Of a DNA stretch of 12,406 nt, positions 1 through 6,965 are shown one piece after another. Within the stretch, counting starts at the first letter, position 1. Each line of letters opens with the position of its first letter. This DNA comes from Anaerolineaceae bacterium (lineage in GTDB: Bacteria > Planctomycetota > Phycisphaerae > FEN-1346 > JAACEH01). The position numbers and the translations under genes are program-made. Where the stretch lies: positions 1 through 12,406 of the forward strand of contig JAACEH010000022.1 in NCBI GenBank assembly GCA_011682595.1. Reading direction: 5' to 3'. Under the pieces are notes generated by a model, which was given only the letters and a program-made list of their open reading frames with translations, was not told the origin of the DNA and ran no database searches.

Positions 1-1192
1 ACGACCAGAGCGGATGCCGCTCGCGGCAATCGCCCAAGCGGCCCGCGTAATTCAGCTCGTTGTTCATCGAGTCGTGAAAGTACCAGGTTTGGGTTCCGGC
101 CTGCCCCAGGGCGATGTTGCGGGCGATGTGCGCCGGATGGAAGTCGGCGTAGCTTATGAAGTGGCCAATGGACAACTCGCCGGTCACGGCCCGCCACCGC
201 GAATAAACCAGCAGGGTCGTGTAGGCCAGGGTAACGAAAAATCCCGCCGCAATGCCGCGCGTTCGCAAGCCGGCCCAAAGCAACTTCAGCGGCGAGACCA
301 CCTCGCGAACGTAGCCCCGGCCCAGGAGCGGGTAGTAGACGGCGCCCATCGAGCGAAGCTTCTCCCGCTGCCGGCCGGTCAGGGGCGCCAGCGGAATGTA
401 GACCACCTCCTCACGGCGGATCGTCTCGCCGTCAACCAGGAAGTCCGCTCCCCGCTGGTCGCCGCGGAACTGCCGGCCCGGACTGACAATGGTGATGCCA
501 TAGCGGTAATGCCGCTGTCTTCCAGGCTTCCGTGACAGCAACCGTCGCCCCAGGCCGACCAGCCATTCGACCACGATGCGACCAACGGCCAGGAGCCTCT
601 CGAACCAATCGCCACACAGTGCCCGGACGTAGCGGCCCCTGGAGAAGCCGACGTTCTGGTGCGACTCGATTTCGATGCCGCTGCCGCGGGCCAGTTGGCC
701 GAGATACTCATAAAGCCGCAGGTCTCCGTGGAAGTAGACGGTCACCCGGCGCCCGGCAAACAGCCGACTGATATGACCGAGCATGATGTTCAGCGAATAG
801 AAGTTGCCGAGCTTGTCGCACAGGCTCTTGCGCAAAACGCAATCGGCCTTCTCGGACCCGGTAGCCCCGTTGACCAGGTCGATCAACTCGCGGTGCCTCT
901 CTCTGAACAGCGGCCAGATGCTTTCGACAGTGGCCACCGCCTTGTCGCTGGCCAGCGAGTAGATGTCGCGACTCTTCAGATCCCGGGCCGGCAGCAGCCC
1001 GACGCGGTCCTCGTCCAGCCATTGTTCAACCTGCGGCGGCAGCAGCGGCGGATACCACCGCCAGCGACCCTCGTGATGGTAGGCGTGGAAACGTTCGACG
1101 ACCAGCACGCGCCACTTGCGGCGCATGTAGTGCCGCATGCGGGCGATGTCCCGCCAGCCGGGGCTTTCGAAGATGACGATGCGCTCGCTCAT
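1..1192 (-). CDS. Partial unrecognised protein, probably surface-polysaccharide related (3' end beyond window)
   Basis: An open frame runs from an ATG at 1192 to the left edge without a stop, giving 397 codons; the C-terminus is missing. It begins MSERIVIFESPGWRDIARMR and starts 4 bases after the preceding acetyltransferase stop, so it is the next gene of the operon. I do not recognise a named family. Visible are a soluble, Arg/Trp/Tyr-rich N-terminal half, a short hydrophobic stretch near residues 312-329 (FFVTLAYTTLLVY) that could touch the membrane, and near residues 341-375 a segment rich in aromatic residues and His/Asp (ISYADFHPAHIARN, then WYFHDSMNN). By position after sugar-activation genes it may be a glycosyltransferase or another surface-carbohydrate assembly protein; that is inference from context only. 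The Shine-Dalgarno match before the ATG is weak, which fits translational coupling to the upstream gene. Confidence 0.7.
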   Translation of the reverse strand, partial: MSERIVIFESPGWRDIARMRHYMRRKWRVLVVERFHAYHHEGRWRWYPPLLPPQVEQWLDEDRVGLLPARDLKSRDIYSLASDKAVATVESIWPLFRERHRELIDLVNGATGSEKADCVLRKSLCDKLGNFYSLNIMLGHISRLFAGRRVTVYFHGDLRLYEYLGQLARGSGIEIESHQNVGFSRGRYVRALCGDWFERLLAVGRIVVEWLVGLGRRLLSRKPGRQRHYRYGITIVSPGRQFRGDQRGADFLVDGETIRREEVVYIPLAPLTGRQREKLRSMGAVYYPLLGRGYVREVVSPLKLLWAGLRTRGIAAGFFVTLAYTTLLVYSRWRAVTGELSIGHFISYADFHPAHIARNIALGQAGTQTWYFHDSMNNELNYAGRLGDCRERHPLWS

Positions 1193-1196
1193 TGGC

Positions 1197-1796
1197 TCAG
1201 TGCCCGGTCCCGGACGGCGGGGACGCCAGGCGCGACATGTCAAAATCAGGATTGATCCGGCTCAGAAAAACCAGGTCCATGAAGCGGTCTTCAAAGCGGG
1301 CCTTGTTGGCTACACGGTACGACTGCGAAAAACCGCATCGCTCGAACAACCTGATACTATTTTCGTTCTCCGTGTAGGCGCCGGCCTCCACGTAGTGCAG
1401 CCCCAACTGGTCGAACAGATAGCCGACCACCGCATCGAGGGCCTCGGCCGCAAAGCCGCTCTTCCAGGCCCGGCGGGCAAACAGACAGACGCCGATGGTG
1501 GCCCGGTAATCGTACAGATCGATCGCCGAGACGCGTATCGTGCCCACAAACGGCTGCCCGGCGTCCTTCACAAACAGGCCGAACAGGATGCAAGCCTCGC
1601 TGTCCCAATTCGACTGCACAAAGGCCTCGACCGTCTCTCGCCTCTGGCGGGTACGCTTGACAGCCATCAGGTATCGGTTGACCTGGCCGTCGTTGAGGCC
1701 GTCGACGTACTGGCCGGTAATGTCGCCGATCCGCACGGGGCGCAGCACAAGGCGTTGCGTCTCCAGCACAGGTTCGTTCTGTCCGATGGTCGTCAC
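1197..1796 (-). CDS. GNAT N-acetyltransferase (RimJ/RimL-like), probable sugar acetyltransferase
   Basis: This 199-residue protein is a single-domain GNAT acyltransferase. The N-terminal ETQRLVLRPVRIGD (residues 12-25) is the typical first strand of RimJ/RimL-like members. The acetyl-CoA pyrophosphate loop is RRAWKSGFAAEA (about 108-119), and the C-terminal core ends in the usual YTENENSIRLFERCGF (141-156). The family transfers an acetyl group from acetyl-CoA to an amine, either a protein N-terminus or an amino sugar. In this operon a 4-amino-sugar nucleotide acetyltransferase (PseH-like role) or another sugar N-acylation is more likely than ribosomal protein modification, but the acceptor cannot be read from the sequence. 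The start is a GTG at 1796, chosen because a perfect AGGAGG lies 6 bases upstream. The gene begins 29 bases after the amidotransferase stop and ends 4 bases before the next ATG. Confidence 0.88.
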   Translation of the reverse strand: MTTIGQNEPVLETQRLVLRPVRIGDITGQYVDGLNDGQVNRYLMAVKRTRQRRETVEAFVQSNWDSEACILFGLFVKDAGQPFVGTIRVSAIDLYDYRATIGVCLFARRAWKSGFAAEALDAVVGYLFDQLGLHYVEAGAYTENENSIRLFERCGFSQSYRVANKARFEDRFMDLVFLSRINPDFDMSRLASPPSGTGH

Positions 1797-1802
1797 TGAA
1801 GG

Positions 1803-1808
1803 CCTCCT
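1803..1808 (-). promoter_or_regulatory. Ribosome binding site AGGAGG for the GNAT gene
   Basis: The minus strand reads AGGAGG followed by the 6-base spacer CCTTCA and then GTG. It is the strongest Shine-Dalgarno match in the window. It supports the GTG at 1796 as the start of the acetyltransferase and suggests relatively strong, independent translation of that gene. Confidence 0.75.
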
Positions 1809-1825
1809 GTCGGCGAGTCGGACGG

Positions 1826-3109
1826 CTACAGAATCACGTATTCACCCTGGTCGTTCAGGCTCTGGCCCTCATCGACCGACTCGTCGCGGATGCTGTGCTT
1901 CCGCGGACTGGGCTTGAAGGGCTCGTAATTGTGCTTCAGCGGCACACGGACCTCGTCGACACCCGGGTCGCCGGCGTGGTTGCCGATGCTGTCTTTGGGC
2001 TGCCACCGGCCGTCGGAATCCTTCTCCCAAATGGCCGGATCGCGCATATGCTCGATGCCGTCCAGGAATTCCTGCTCGCTCATGCCGACAAACTTCAGAT
2101 AGACGTCCAGGTCGCCGGGTCGCACGTGGTCATACTGGGTGACCAGCTCGATTCCCTCTTCGCGCGTCATGCGGCCATGGCGAATCTCCGTGCTGGCGTC
2201 GTCGGTGCAGCGGCCGTAACCGAACTTCAGGTACTTCAGGTAGTCGTGCACCCCGTTGGCGTGCAGGTCGTCGAGCTTGTCGTACAGGTTGAAGGTCCGG
2301 TCGCGCTTCCGGGCCGTCTCGAAACCGTACTCATCGATCATCTTCCTGGTCTGGCGGCGGGCGTTCCAACTGATGTAGTTGCTCAGGTAAATGCCGCGCA
2401 GGCCCACCTCTTCGATCTCCTCGTCCGAGGGATAGAAATAAGCCGCCAGATCGCGCGGCTCAATCAGCCCGCCCGACTGATCCAGGATGTCCTCGGGCTC
2501 GAAGCCGCGCATGGAGTGTTCCTGCCGCTTCTTCTTGGTGAACTCCACCATGTCGTCCTGGTTGTGCATGCCGGTCAGTTCCGAAAAACCCTCCTCGCCC
2601 CAGATCATCAGCGGTATGCGGTACTTGACCGCCGCCTGAATCGGGAAGGTCATGATGCCGGCGTGGTAGTGCCAGGTGATGTCGCCCACCTGCTCCAGCA
2701 TGTAGCGCGAAATCTTGCGCACGCTGTGCGGATTGGTCGTGAAGCGCAGCAGGTCGCAGCCGAACTGGTTGAGCACGTTGGTCAGGTTGCGAAGGCCCAG
2801 CTTCGTGTTGAAGCAATGGTTGTAGGTCACCAAAAGCGGGTTCATGCCGTAGACTTCACGCATCAGGTAGACCTGGTAGGTGCTGTCCTTGCCGCCGCTG
2901 ATGGGAATGAGGCAATCGTAGATGCGGCCCTGCTCCCGGGCCCGGGCCTTGTGCTCCCCGAGCAATTCCTTGAGCCAGCGGCCCCGCTGTTGCCAGTCGA
3001 TGGTCGGCCTCGATTCGATGAGCCGGCATCCGCTGCAGACACCCAGCTGGTCGAAAATGATGTCCGGTTTTGCGTTGGCCGGATAGCAACATCTCTTGCA
3101 GTACTTCAC
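1826..3109 (-). CDS. pseA: PP-loop N-acetyl sugar amidotransferase, PseA/WbpG (WbuX) type
   Basis: This 427-residue protein has an N-terminal pair of cysteine knuckles (C4, C7, C8 and C25, C28: YCKRCCYP and GVCSGCR), likely a zinc ribbon. An ATP-pyrophosphatase PP-loop, SGGKDST, follows at residues 71-77. Further family-like stretches include LLVTYNHCFNTKLGLRN and MIWGEEGFSE. This is the pattern of N-acetyl sugar amidotransferases (WbpG of Pseudomonas O-antigen; PseA of Campylobacter flagellin glycans), which activate an N-acetyl group with ATP and replace its oxygen with ammonia to give an acetamidino group. The HisH and HisF homologues directly upstream are the expected ammonia source. The frame is open further upstream, but that part overlaps the HisF gene in another frame. 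The GTG at 3109, 14 bases after the HisF stop and behind AGGGAG, starts exactly at the zinc ribbon. The final 55 or so residues are a hydrophilic tail beyond the length I expect of the family. The symbol is by analogy; wbpG is equally defensible. Confidence 0.9.
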   Translation of the reverse strand: MKYCKRCCYPANAKPDIIFDQLGVCSGCRLIESRPTIDWQQRGRWLKELLGEHKARAREQGRIYDCLIPISGGKDSTYQVYLMREVYGMNPLLVTYNHCFNTKLGLRNLTNVLNQFGCDLLRFTTNPHSVRKISRYMLEQVGDITWHYHAGIMTFPIQAAVKYRIPLMIWGEEGFSELTGMHNQDDMVEFTKKKRQEHSMRGFEPEDILDQSGGLIEPRDLAAYFYPSDEEIEEVGLRGIYLSNYISWNARRQTRKMIDEYGFETARKRDRTFNLYDKLDDLHANGVHDYLKYLKFGYGRCTDDASTEIRHGRMTREEGIELVTQYDHVRPGDLDVYLKFVGMSEQEFLDGIEHMRDPAIWEKDSDGRWQPKDSIGNHAGDPGVDEVRVPLKHNYEPFKPSPRKHSIRDESVDEGQSLNDQGEYVIL

Positions 3110-3118
3110 TTTAAGTTT

Positions 3119-3124
3119 CTCCCT
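3119..3124 (-). promoter_or_regulatory. Ribosome binding site AGGGAG deciding the amidotransferase start
   Basis: AGGGAG lies 9 bases before the GTG at 3109 on the minus strand, in the short gap after the HisF stop codon and touching it. It favours the short form beginning at the zinc ribbon over any extension into the HisF coding region. Confidence 0.6.
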
Positions 3125-3942
3125 TAAACGCGGTAGTTGATCTTGTACTTCACGTTCCGCGGCCGGTTGACCTTGTAGAAGTAGGTCGGCCGCATGTCGA
3201 CTCCATGCTCGATCAGGTACTCCTTGGCCTTCTTGGTGCTGTGCTCGGTGTAGTGAAAAATGTTCGCCGCCGAAACGGCCTCGGCCTGGCCGATCGTCAC
3301 GCCGTCGACCATGTGCTGCCAGTGTCCCACCCCGCCGAAGGCAATCACCGGAATGTCCACCGCCTCGCAAACCGAGCGGACCAACTCCAGGTCGTAGCCC
3401 CCGCGGCAGCCGTCGTGATCGACGCTGGTCAGGTAAATCTCCCCGGCCCCGAGCCCCTGCACCCGGCCAGCCCAGTCGACCGGGTGCCGGCCGGTCGCCG
3501 TCTGTGCGTGCTCGCTGTAAACCTCGTAAGTCTCCGGCGAGGTGCCGCGAACGTCCATCGACACGACGATGCACTGCGAACCGAACACCTTGGCCGCCTG
3601 GCCCACAAACTCCGGACTCTTGCAGGCCTGGGTGTTGATGCAGGCCTTGTCGGCGCCGCACAACAGAACCTTGCGGATGTCGTCGATGGTCTGAATCCAG
3701 CCGCCGACGGTCAGGGGCACGAAGCAGCGCTTGGAAAGGCCAGAGACGATTTCCTGAAAATCCTTCCTGAACTCCCGGCCCTGGCTGATGTCGAGAATCA
3801 GAATCTCATCGACCGCCCAGGCGTTGAAGAAGTCCACGGCCGTAAAGGCGTTGCCGATGACGTTGGTGTGCCGGAAGTTGGCGCTCTGCACGATGCGCCC
3901 GTTTCGCACCAGCAGACTCGGTATCAGCCGTTTCTTAAGCAT
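3124..3942 (-). CDS. hisF2: HisF-like (beta/alpha)8 barrel, amidino-sugar branch (HisF2 type)
   Basis: A 272-residue homologue of the imidazole-glycerol-phosphate synthase cyclase subunit. Barrel landmarks are LTVGGWIQTIDDIRK (77-91), SMDVRG with D130, GAGEIYLTSVDHDG (166-178, with D175) and GGVGHWQHM (203-211). In true HisF a catalytic Asp sits at position 11 (IPCLDV); here the stretch is RLIPSLLVRNG and position 11 is Leu, while D130 is kept. Losing one of the two catalytic aspartates argues against histidine biosynthesis. It favours the HisF2 role, in which HisH/HisF deliver ammonia to a sugar amidotransferase. The ATG at 3942 overlaps the end of the HisH gene by 8 bases (ATGCTTAA), which implies coupled, stoichiometric translation. 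No other histidine genes are nearby. A second histidine-type IGP synthase is a less likely alternative. Confidence 0.9.
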   Translation of the reverse strand: MLKKRLIPSLLVRNGRIVQSANFRHTNVIGNAFTAVDFFNAWAVDEILILDISQGREFRKDFQEIVSGLSKRCFVPLTVGGWIQTIDDIRKVLLCGADKACINTQACKSPEFVGQAAKVFGSQCIVVSMDVRGTSPETYEVYSEHAQTATGRHPVDWAGRVQGLGAGEIYLTSVDHDGCRGGYDLELVRSVCEAVDIPVIAFGGVGHWQHMVDGVTIGQAEAVSAANIFHYTEHSTKKAKEYLIEHGVDMRPTYFYKVNRPRNVKYKINYRV

Positions 3943-4567
3943 CCTTCGCCCCCGACAACGCGCAGAAGTTGTCCAGAAGTTTCAGCCCCATGCCCTGGCT
4001 CTTCTCCGGGTGGAACTGCACGCCGAAAATATTGTCCCGCTGCACCGCCACGACGACCTCCTGGCCATGCCGGCAGACCGCCGCCACGTACCGCCGCTCG
4101 GCGCAGAAATGGTAGCTGTGCACGTGATAGTAAATCAGCGAATCGGCGATGTCCTTGAACAGCGGGCAATGGCCCACCACCTCAACGTCGTTCCAGCCCA
4201 TGTGCGGCACCTTGAACCGCTTGGGATCGTCGGGCTCCAGACGCTCCACGCGGCCGGGAATCCAGCCCAGCCCCGGCGTGCGCCCGCCGCCCTCCAGGCT
4301 CTCGGTGGCCAGGAACTGCATGCCCAGGCAGATGCCCAGCAGCGGTTTGCCCCGCTCGACCACTTCGCCCCTCAGGGCCTCGACCAGCCCCAGCCGGTTC
4401 AGGTTGGCCATGCCCTCGGCGAACGCGCCGACGCCCGGCACGACAATCGCCGCGGCCGCGGACAGGTCGGCCGGCTTCGAGGTCACCTTCACCTCGGCCC
4501 CGACACACTCCAGGGCGTTAAAGACCGACTGCATGTTGCCCATGCCATAGTCAACCAGTGCTATCAA
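3935..4567 (-). CDS. hisH2: HisH-like glutamine amidotransferase (HisH2 type)
   Basis: A class I glutaminase of 210 residues from the chosen TTG start, giving an N-terminus MIALVDYGMGN as in the HisH family. The nucleophile C80 lies in GICLGMQ, and the His/Glu of the triad are H186 and E188 in GVQFHPEKS. The oxyanion-type loop PGVGAF is also present. It hydrolyses glutamine to release ammonia, which passes through the partner HisF barrel. Here the ammonia probably feeds the PP-loop sugar amidotransferase two genes downstream. A longer form from a TTG at 4591 is possible but adds eight residues foreign to the family. The TTG at 4567 has AGAGG five bases upstream. The start overlaps the end of the oxidoreductase gene by 17 bases, and the stop overlaps the HisF start. 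Confidence 0.9.
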   Translation of the reverse strand: MIALVDYGMGNMQSVFNALECVGAEVKVTSKPADLSAAAAIVVPGVGAFAEGMANLNRLGLVEALRGEVVERGKPLLGICLGMQFLATESLEGGGRTPGLGWIPGRVERLEPDDPKRFKVPHMGWNDVEVVGHCPLFKDIADSLIYYHVHSYHFCAERRYVAAVCRHGQEVVVAVQRDNIFGVQFHPEKSQGMGLKLLDNFCALSGAKDA

Positions 4568-5546
4568 GAGTTCCTCTGGCCTCCAACGCAATAGCCAATG
4601 ATTCCACGGCCCGGTCCAGCGAATGCCCCCACTGCTCGGGCCGCTCCAAGGCCTCCAGAAAATCCTTCAACTGCCCGTCGAACATGGAGTCGAAGGTCTG
4701 AAGATTCTCCTGCCACAGGGTCTCGACGTCGTCCGGCTCACTGCCGAATCGCACCAGGCGGGCACGCTCGGGATTCTTGCCGCGACTGCGCCATTCCAGC
4801 GTCCCCTGCTCGCCGATGATCTCGATGCCGCGGCTCTTCTCTCGCCGCAGGTAGTCCATGTGAATCTGCGACACGACGCCGCCGGCGTGGTGCAGACAAA
4901 TGTCGGCCACGTCCTCGGCGTCCATCTCCAGGCGTCCGCTATTGGTGGCCGCGGCCACAACACGATCAGCCGGCCCGCTCAACCACAAGGCCAGGTCGAT
5001 GTCGTGAATGTCGTCCAGGACGATGCCCCCGCCCTGGTCACGGTGGGCCGCGTAGGTCCGGCGATAGTCCACCCCGGGCCGCATGTTCGGCAGGTAATGC
5101 GAAAAGTGTATCCGCACCACCAGCGGCCGCCCGATCAGCCCCGCGGCCAGGGCCTCCTTGATCCGTCGCGGCCCCTGGTGATAACGCATGTTGCAGCCCA
5201 CCCACACCAGGTGCGACTCGCCCGCCTCGGCCAGCTTCCGCCGGTGGGCCCGCAGCCGCTCGGCCGCCGCCATGTCGCCAGCCACGGGCTTCTCCACGAA
5301 AACGTGGCAGCCGCGGTCCAGGGCCTCCATGGCCTGCTCGCAGTGCAGGTCAGTCGGCGTGCAGACCCAGACCACGTCCGGCCGGCCGGCCCAGGCCTCG
5401 GCCACGTTATCGAAGGTCGGACAATCGACCTCGCCGCCGGCGGCCGGATCGTAGCCCGCGACCGCCTGCCCGTGCCTGCCCAGCGCGCGCACGTGGCGCG
5501 AGCCGATCGATCCCAGGCCGAAGATGAGGTGCTTCAGACGCTTCAC
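4551..5546 (-). CDS. Gfo/Idh/MocA-family NAD(P)-dependent oxidoreductase
   Basis: A 331-residue protein with an N-terminal Rossmann fold: FGLGSIGSRH (residues 9-18) carries the GxGxxG dinucleotide motif, and VCTPTDLH (61-68) is the end of the cofactor domain. The family signature EKP is at 85-87 (HVFVEKPVAG). The C-terminal substrate domain has GGGIVLDDIHDIDLALWL (172-189), the usual Asp/His catalytic neighbourhood. Members oxidise or reduce hydroxyl or keto groups of sugars and nucleotide sugars with NAD(P). The substrate here is unknown; position between the CMP-sugar synthetase and the amidination genes suggests a step on the nonulosonate or its precursor. It starts with a GTG that overlaps the upstream stop (GTGA), so translation is coupled to the CMP-sugar synthetase. 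Length is normal for the family. Confidence 0.88.
   Translation of the reverse strand: MKRLKHLIFGLGSIGSRHVRALGRHGQAVAGYDPAAGGEVDCPTFDNVAEAWAGRPDVVWVCTPTDLHCEQAMEALDRGCHVFVEKPVAGDMAAAERLRAHRRKLAEAGESHLVWVGCNMRYHQGPRRIKEALAAGLIGRPLVVRIHFSHYLPNMRPGVDYRRTYAAHRDQGGGIVLDDIHDIDLALWLSGPADRVVAAATNSGRLEMDAEDVADICLHHAGGVVSQIHMDYLRREKSRGIEIIGEQGTLEWRSRGKNPERARLVRFGSEPDDVETLWQENLQTFDSMFDGQLKDFLEALERPEQWGHSLDRAVESLAIALEARGTLDSTG
4573..4577 (-). promoter_or_regulatory. Ribosome binding site AGAGG selecting the TTG start of the HisH homologue
   Basis: AGAGG followed by the 5-base spacer AACTC precedes TTG at 4567, inside the 3' end of the oxidoreductase gene. Initiation here yields MIALVDYGMGN, which matches family N-termini, so this site decides between two in-frame TTG codons. 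Confidence 0.6.
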
Positions 5547-6235
5547 GCTTTCTCCACCTGCCCGGCCATGAACTCGGCCAGGCGGAAATCGAATTCCGTA
5601 TCAATGTCGACCGACCGCCGCCGCGGCATCAGGTAGCCGGCCATGCTCCGGCCTTCCAGTTCGCCGAGCCGCAGGAAAGCCTCGACCCGGGCCCAGTAGA
5701 GCGAACCGTTATCGACCACGACCTTCGGTTTTTCCCGGGGCGGCAACACCGCCAGGTCGGGCCAGCGGCGACGGATGCGGGCCTCCTGGTCGATGTCGAA
5801 AGCAAAGAACGGCGACTCGTCGAACTCGGTAACGCCGCAACAGAAGTCCACCTCCCGGGCGACCATCAGATCGTGGGCTGCCCGAATATCCTCGGCCGTC
5901 CTCAGCGGCGCCGTCGGGTACAGGCAGCACAGGCGGTCGAACTGTTGGGCCATTGTCCCCAGAAGGTTCTTCAGCACGTCAACCACCCGCACGTCGTCGG
6001 CCCCCAGCCCCGGCGGGCGGCGATGGACCTCGCACCCGGTCGGCTCAACACAGGCGGCAATCTCGTCGTCGTCGGTCGAGACGATGACCCGCTCGAACAG
6101 CTCCGACTTCCGGGCGGCCTCGACGGTCCAGAGAATGATCGGCCGCCCCAGAAAGGGCAGCACGTTCTTGCGCGGCAGGCGCTTCGACCCGCCGCGGGCC
6201 GGAATGATCGCCACATTGTGTGTTTCCGCCGTCAC
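5543..6235 (-). CDS. pseF: CMP-nonulosonate synthetase (PseF/NeuA-type cytidylyltransferase)
   Basis: This 230-residue protein is an acylneuraminate-type cytidylyltransferase that couples CTP to a nonulosonic acid, giving the CMP-sugar donor used by surface glycosyltransferases. The nucleotide-binding signature IIPARGGSKRLPRKN spans 10-24. VIVSTDDDEIA (50-60), CCLYPTAPLRTAEDI (103-117) and the metal-binding RRSVDIDTEFDF (206-217; Asp210, Asp212) follow. The CLYPTAP stretch resembles PseF more than classical NeuA, and PseG and PseI homologues are in the same operon, so pseudaminic-type substrates are most likely. The start is GTG at 6235, with AGGAG 8 bases upstream. It lies 36 bases after the APS-reductase-type gene and shares a GTGA overlap with the oxidoreductase gene that follows. 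A CMP-legionaminate or CMP-sialate role cannot be excluded. Confidence 0.9.
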   Translation of the reverse strand: MTAETHNVAIIPARGGSKRLPRKNVLPFLGRPIILWTVEAARKSELFERVIVSTDDDEIAACVEPTGCEVHRRPPGLGADDVRVVDVLKNLLGTMAQQFDRLCCLYPTAPLRTAEDIRAAHDLMVAREVDFCCGVTEFDESPFFAFDIDQEARIRRRWPDLAVLPPREKPKVVVDNGSLYWARVEAFLRLGELEGRSMAGYLMPRRRSVDIDTEFDFRLAEFMAGQVEKA

Positions 6236-6271
6236 GAGCGTTTCTCCTGTCCGGCCGCCGACCCGAGGGGC

Positions 6272-6955
6272 TCAGTCGATGCTGCCGGGAAAGTCCGTGT
6301 GCAGCCCGCATTCGTTCCTGTCCGTGCCCCGCCAGCGCCCGGCCCGCGGCTCTTCGTCCGAGGCCACGGGAGTCGTGCAGGGCCGGCAACCGATGCTCTT
6401 GTAGCCCTTGTCATAAAGCCGATTGTACTTCAGATCCTTCTGCCGAACGTAGTACCAGATGTCCTCCTGCCGCCAGGCCACCAGCGGCGACAACTTGTAG
6501 ACGCCGGTCTGCAGCTTCTGAACGAAGGGAATGTTCCGGCGCGTCGGGGCCTGGTCGCGACTGAGGCCGGTGATCCACAAGTGCCCCTTCTTCTCGGCCA
6601 GGAGCTTTCGTATCGGTTCAACCTTGTTGACGCGGCAACAGGCGTCGTGTCCGACTTGCTCACAATCGCTCTCGGCCTGGGCCGCGTCGGCCGCGATAAT
6701 GTGAATGTCGAAGCCCTGTTGCTTGTAGTGCTCACAGAGTTCCAGCGTCTCGTCAAAATGATATCCGGTGTCGATGAAGTAGACCGGCAGGTCGGGAATC
6801 ACCTCTCTGGCAATCCGCAACAACACCGTGCCGTTGATCCCGAAGGCGCTGGTCGTGAACAGCCGGTCGCCGAAAGTGCGGCGGCCCCAGTCGAGAATCG
6901 ACGCCGTCTGGGCTTCCAGAAAACCGACGTTTGCCCTGCGAATATCGATGTCCAC
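6272..6955 (-). CDS. cysH: APS/PAPS reductase-type protein (CysH family, iron-sulfur form)
   Basis: A 227-residue CysH-family protein with all expected parts. The PP-loop-like region is TTSAFGINGTVLLRI (34-48), then YFIDTGYHFDET (59-70) and WITGLSRDQAPTRR (127-140). The paired cysteines C106-C107 (ACCRVNKVEP) with C190/C193 (IGCRPC) are the set that binds a [4Fe-4S] cluster in APS reductases. The catalytic Cys216 is in NECGLH. The family reduces adenylylsulfate or its 3'-phospho form to sulfite and AMP or PAP, using thioredoxin. Nothing is missing, so it is probably active. It sits, without sulfate adenylyltransferase or sulfite reductase, inside a sugar operon: GTG start 10 bases after the kinase stop, preceded by AGGAAG. 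Either a sulfur-assimilation gene has been captured, or the protein has an unrecognised role in sugar modification. The symbol is by family, not by proven function. Confidence 0.9.
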   Translation of the reverse strand: MDIDIRRANVGFLEAQTASILDWGRRTFGDRLFTTSAFGINGTVLLRIAREVIPDLPVYFIDTGYHFDETLELCEHYKQQGFDIHIIAADAAQAESDCEQVGHDACCRVNKVEPIRKLLAEKKGHLWITGLSRDQAPTRRNIPFVQKLQTGVYKLSPLVAWRQEDIWYYVRQKDLKYNRLYDKGYKSIGCRPCTTPVASDEEPRAGRWRGTDRNECGLHTDFPGSID

Positions 6956-6965
6956 GGCTTGCTTC

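Noticed and set aside
3110..3661. Extension of the amidotransferase frame upstream into the HisF gene
   Set aside because: The added residues are an out-of-frame reading of HisF, and the GTG at 3109 with AGGGAG starts at the conserved zinc ribbon.
3124..4567. HisH/HisF as ordinary histidine-biosynthesis enzymes
   Set aside because: HisF lacks the catalytic Asp11, no other his genes are near, and a sugar amidotransferase that needs ammonia is next in the operon.
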